Assembly: GCA_030641485.1 (NCBI GenBank)
Contig: DAOWHJ010000013.1
Span: forward strand, 1 to 6,118
Direction of reading: 5' to 3'
DNA: 6,118 nt
Source of the DNA: Pseudomonadota bacterium
GTDB lineage: Bacteria; Desulfobacterota; Anaeroferrophillalia; Anaeroferrophillales; Tharpellaceae
Shown: one piece after another, positions 3,983-6,118 of the stretch
How positions within the stretch are numbered: the first letter of the stretch is position 1
Layout of the letters: every line of letters starts with the position of its first letter
Notes under the pieces: generated by a model
Told to the model about the DNA's origin: nothing
The model's input: only the letters and a program-made list of their open reading frames with translations
Database searches by the model: none
Program-made: the position numbers and the translations under genes

Positions 3983-6118
3983 TCGAAGTGATTACCTCCC
4001 ATATCAATACAGATTTTGACGGTTTGGCGGCGATGCTGGCCGCTCGTCACCTCTATCCTGAAGCTGAAATGGTGCTCCCCGGCAGCCCCGAGCGCAGTCT
4101 GCACGATTTCCTCTTTAGCTCCTGCGGTTACACCTTTCCATTTAAGCGTTTGAAAGATATCGATACGACCGCAATTAAACGTCTGATTGTGGTTGATACC
4201 CGACAGCGGAGCCGAATTGGGGTGTTTGCCGCGGTCGCGGCTCGCCCCGAGGTCGAGGTTATCGTTTTTGATCACCACCCGGCGACGGGTGATGATCTGG
4301 TTGATGTCAATGAGGCAGAGATTGCTGAGGTTGGGGCAGTGGTCACGTTGATGACCGAAAAACTGCGTGAAAAAAAGATTACCTTGTCACAAGAAGAAGC
4401 TACCGTAATGTTGATTGGCCTCTACGAGGATACCGGCTCCCTGACTTTCAAGGGTACCACCGGCCGCGATTTTCAGGCTGCGGCCTGGCTTTTAGAGCAG
4501 GGTGGCAATCTTGAAACCGTCGCCGGGGTGATCAATAATTCACTTAATCGGGAACAGGTATCCCTGCTTAACGATCTTTTATCATCACAGCGCACCCTCT
4601 ATCCCCACGGGCAAAAAGTCGTGCTAGTTGAAGCCGGTCGCGATCACTATGTCCCGGATGTCGCGATGGTCGTGCATCGTTTGCGCGATATCGAAAGGAT
4701 TGAGGTTGTAATTGCTCTGCTCAGACTTGGCGATAAAATTTACCTGATTGGCCGCAGTCAAACATCTTCCCTTGATATGGGTCATCTGCTGGCCCATTTT
4801 GGCGGTGGTGGTCATCACTACGCGGCGGCAGCAACGACTCGGGAACTGACCTTGATTCAGTGTCGGGAACGACTGTTTGAACTTTTGGAAAAAGAGGTTA
4901 TTGCGCCGGTGGTTGCCGCTGACTTAATGACCTCGCCGGTGCTTACGATTGTGCCGACAACCCCACTTGTAAAAGCGGCCGAGATGTTGACCCGTTACAA
5001 TATCAATGTTTTGCCGGTGGTTGCCGAAGAGGATGCGAAACTGGTTGGGATTATTTCGCGTCAGGTGGTGGAAAAGGCCCTCTATCATGGCCTGCGCGAG
5101 CTTAATGTCAGTGAATATATGACCACCGATTATGAGCCGATTAACTCGGAGGCTGATCTTAACCGGATCAAGGAGCTAATTGTCGAACGTAATCAGCGTT
5201 TTTTGCCGGTGATTGATGAAGCTGATATGATCATTGGAGCGATTACTCGCAAAGATCTCTTAAGGGCCCTCTACGACCAAGATAGTAAGGTCGGGGAAGG
5301 TGTAGCTCTAAGCCTTAAAGAGAGAGAGCTGCGCAAAATGCGCCGTAAAAACGTTAAATCTTTGATGCTTGAGAGCTTTCCCGACAAACTGATCAAGGTA
5401 TTCATGCAACTTGGCGAGCTTGCTGATGAGCTGAATGTTAATATCTTTCTCGTTGGTGGTGTGGTGCGAGATCTTCTTTTACGGCGACCAAACCTTGATA
5501 TCGATATTGTTGTCGAGGGCGACGGCATCGCTTTAGCCCGGGCCTATAGCGAGCGCTATCACGGACGCTGTCATTGTCATGAGCCCTTCCGCACGGCGGT
5601 TCTCTTTACTGAAGAGGGGTATAATCTTGATATCGCGAGTACACGGATGGAGTATTACGATGCTCCCGCGAGTTTACCCAAGGTTGAGCAAAGCTCCTTA
5701 AAGGTCGATCTCTATCGTCGGGACTTTACGATTAATACCCTGGTAGTCTCATTAAATCCGAATAGTTATGGTGAAATGCGTGACTATTTTGGGGCCGGGC
5801 GTGACCTGAAAGAGAGCAGTATCAGGGTTTTGCACAATTTAAGTTTTGTTGAAGACCCAACCCGGATTTTCAGGGCCATCCGTTTTGAACAAAAGTTCGC
5901 CTTCAGTATCGGCCGTCAGACCCTGCATCTGATTAATAATGCGATTAAGGTCGGTTTTCTACGCCGACTCTCAGGGTTTCGGATTTTGCATGAGTTGAAA
6001 TTGATCTGTGCTGAGTCCGATCCGCTACCGATTTTTGCCCGTTTCAGCGAACTCAAACTCTGGCGGGAAATTTTTCCAGAACTTAAAGGTCAGTTTAAGG
6101 CCCAGCGCCGTTTAGAAC
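3979..6118 (+). CDS. DHH-CBS-CBS-poly(A) polymerase / tRNA nucleotidyltransferase fusion (3' end outside window)
   Basis: The frame is open from the ATG at 3979, which overlaps the xerD stop as ATGA, to the window edge: 713 codons, no frameshift. Family members run to roughly 830-900 residues, so only the C-terminal RNA-binding part is missing. The DHH phosphoesterase domain has all expected metal ligands (H8, D12, D14, D73, D98-H99-H100, D151), and the DHHA1 motif GGGGHH is at 275-280. Two CBS domains follow (about 314-372 and 378-433), which usually sense adenine nucleotides. The class II nucleotidyltransferase head has GG at 493-494, R497-D498, catalytic D507 and D509 (NLDIDIVVEGD), RRDFTIN at 580-586, and EDPTRIFRAIRF at 625-636. 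It should add nucleotides to RNA 3' ends: the A-adding tRNA enzyme or a poly(A) polymerase, as in Geobacter and Aquifex, which split CC and A addition between enzymes. Sequence alone does not decide which. Co-transcription with hfq fits an RNA-end role. Confidence 0.9.
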   Translation, partial: MIEVITSHINTDFDGLAAMLAARHLYPEAEMVLPGSPERSLHDFLFSSCGYTFPFKRLKDIDTTAIKRLIVVDTRQRSRIGVFAAVAARPEVEVIVFDHHPATGDDLVDVNEAEIAEVGAVVTLMTEKLREKKITLSQEEATVMLIGLYEDTGSLTFKGTTGRDFQAAAWLLEQGGNLETVAGVINNSLNREQVSLLNDLLSSQRTLYPHGQKVVLVEAGRDHYVPDVAMVVHRLRDIERIEVVIALLRLGDKIYLIGRSQTSSLDMGHLLAHFGGGGHHYAAAATTRELTLIQCRERLFELLEKEVIAPVVAADLMTSPVLTIVPTTPLVKAAEMLTRYNINVLPVVAEEDAKLVGIISRQVVEKALYHGLRELNVSEYMTTDYEPINSEADLNRIKELIVERNQRFLPVIDEADMIIGAITRKDLLRALYDQDSKVGEGVALSLKERELRKMRRKNVKSLMLESFPDKLIKVFMQLGELADELNVNIFLVGGVVRDLLLRRPNLDIDIVVEGDGIALARAYSERYHGRCHCHEPFRTAVLFTEEGYNLDIASTRMEYYDAPASLPKVEQSSLKVDLYRRDFTINTLVVSLNPNSYGEMRDYFGAGRDLKESSIRVLHNLSFVEDPTRIFRAIRFEQKFAFSIGRQTLHLINNAIKVGFLRRLSGFRILHELKLICAESDPLPIFARFSELKLWREIFPELKGQFKAQRRLE

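Noticed and set aside
3973..4278. 101-residue minus-strand ORF opposite the DHH domain
   Set aside because: It lies antisense to a clearly conserved coding region, has no family resemblance, and is best explained as a shadow.
5271..5528. Minus-strand Ser/Arg-rich ORF opposite the poly(A) polymerase head (also 4624-4818)
   Set aside because: Low-complexity antisense readings of conserved motifs such as the catalytic DxD region.

Overview
The window looks like ordinary chromosome of a Gram-negative, proteobacteria-like organism, most likely a Desulfobacterota (the old Deltaproteobacteria). The evidence is a proteobacterial-type hfq followed by xerD and by a very long DHH-CBS-CBS-poly(A) polymerase fusion, a domain order I associate with Geobacter-like bacteria and Aquifex. 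GC content is near one half by eye. I see no rRNA or tRNA gene, CRISPR array, insertion sequence or prophage gene. The lineage call is inference.

Layout. At the left edge is the C-terminal part of a flavodoxin-like protein on the plus strand (to 264), followed by a strong intrinsic terminator (309-342). Facing it on the minus strand is a three-gene operon, read from right to left: a MoxR-type AAA+ ATPase (2629-1772), a CoxE-like von Willebrand A protein of about 390 residues (1759-590), and a small unrecognised 66-residue protein (558-358). A weaker AU-rich terminator-like hairpin (292-262) may end this operon. A 200-base divergent intergenic region (2630-2829) separates it from a plus-strand operon: hfq (2830-3081), xerD (3086-3982, 4-base gap) and the DHH-CBS-CBS-nucleotidyltransferase gene (from 3979, ATGA overlap), which runs off the right edge.

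How the genes work together. MoxR ATPases and VWA proteins of this kind usually act as a pair, with the ATPase remodelling or loading a metal cofactor into a client that the VWA protein holds through its metal site; the client is not visible here. The hfq-xerD-DHH/PAP operon joins an RNA chaperone to an enzyme combining a phosphoesterase-type domain with an RNA 3'-end nucleotidyltransferase, so two of its three products concern RNA 3' ends; xerD is the chromosome-dimer recombinase and may be there only by co-transcription.

The less ordinary features are in the divergent region and in the RNA genes. The moxR leader holds a consensus Shine-Dalgarno sequence followed by a start-stop pair (ATG TAA) in frame with moxR, and a small hairpin that would cover that Shine-Dalgarno sequence. 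Hfq has unusual residues at both RNA-binding faces, and its own leader is U-rich. No clearly novel defence or mobile system is present.
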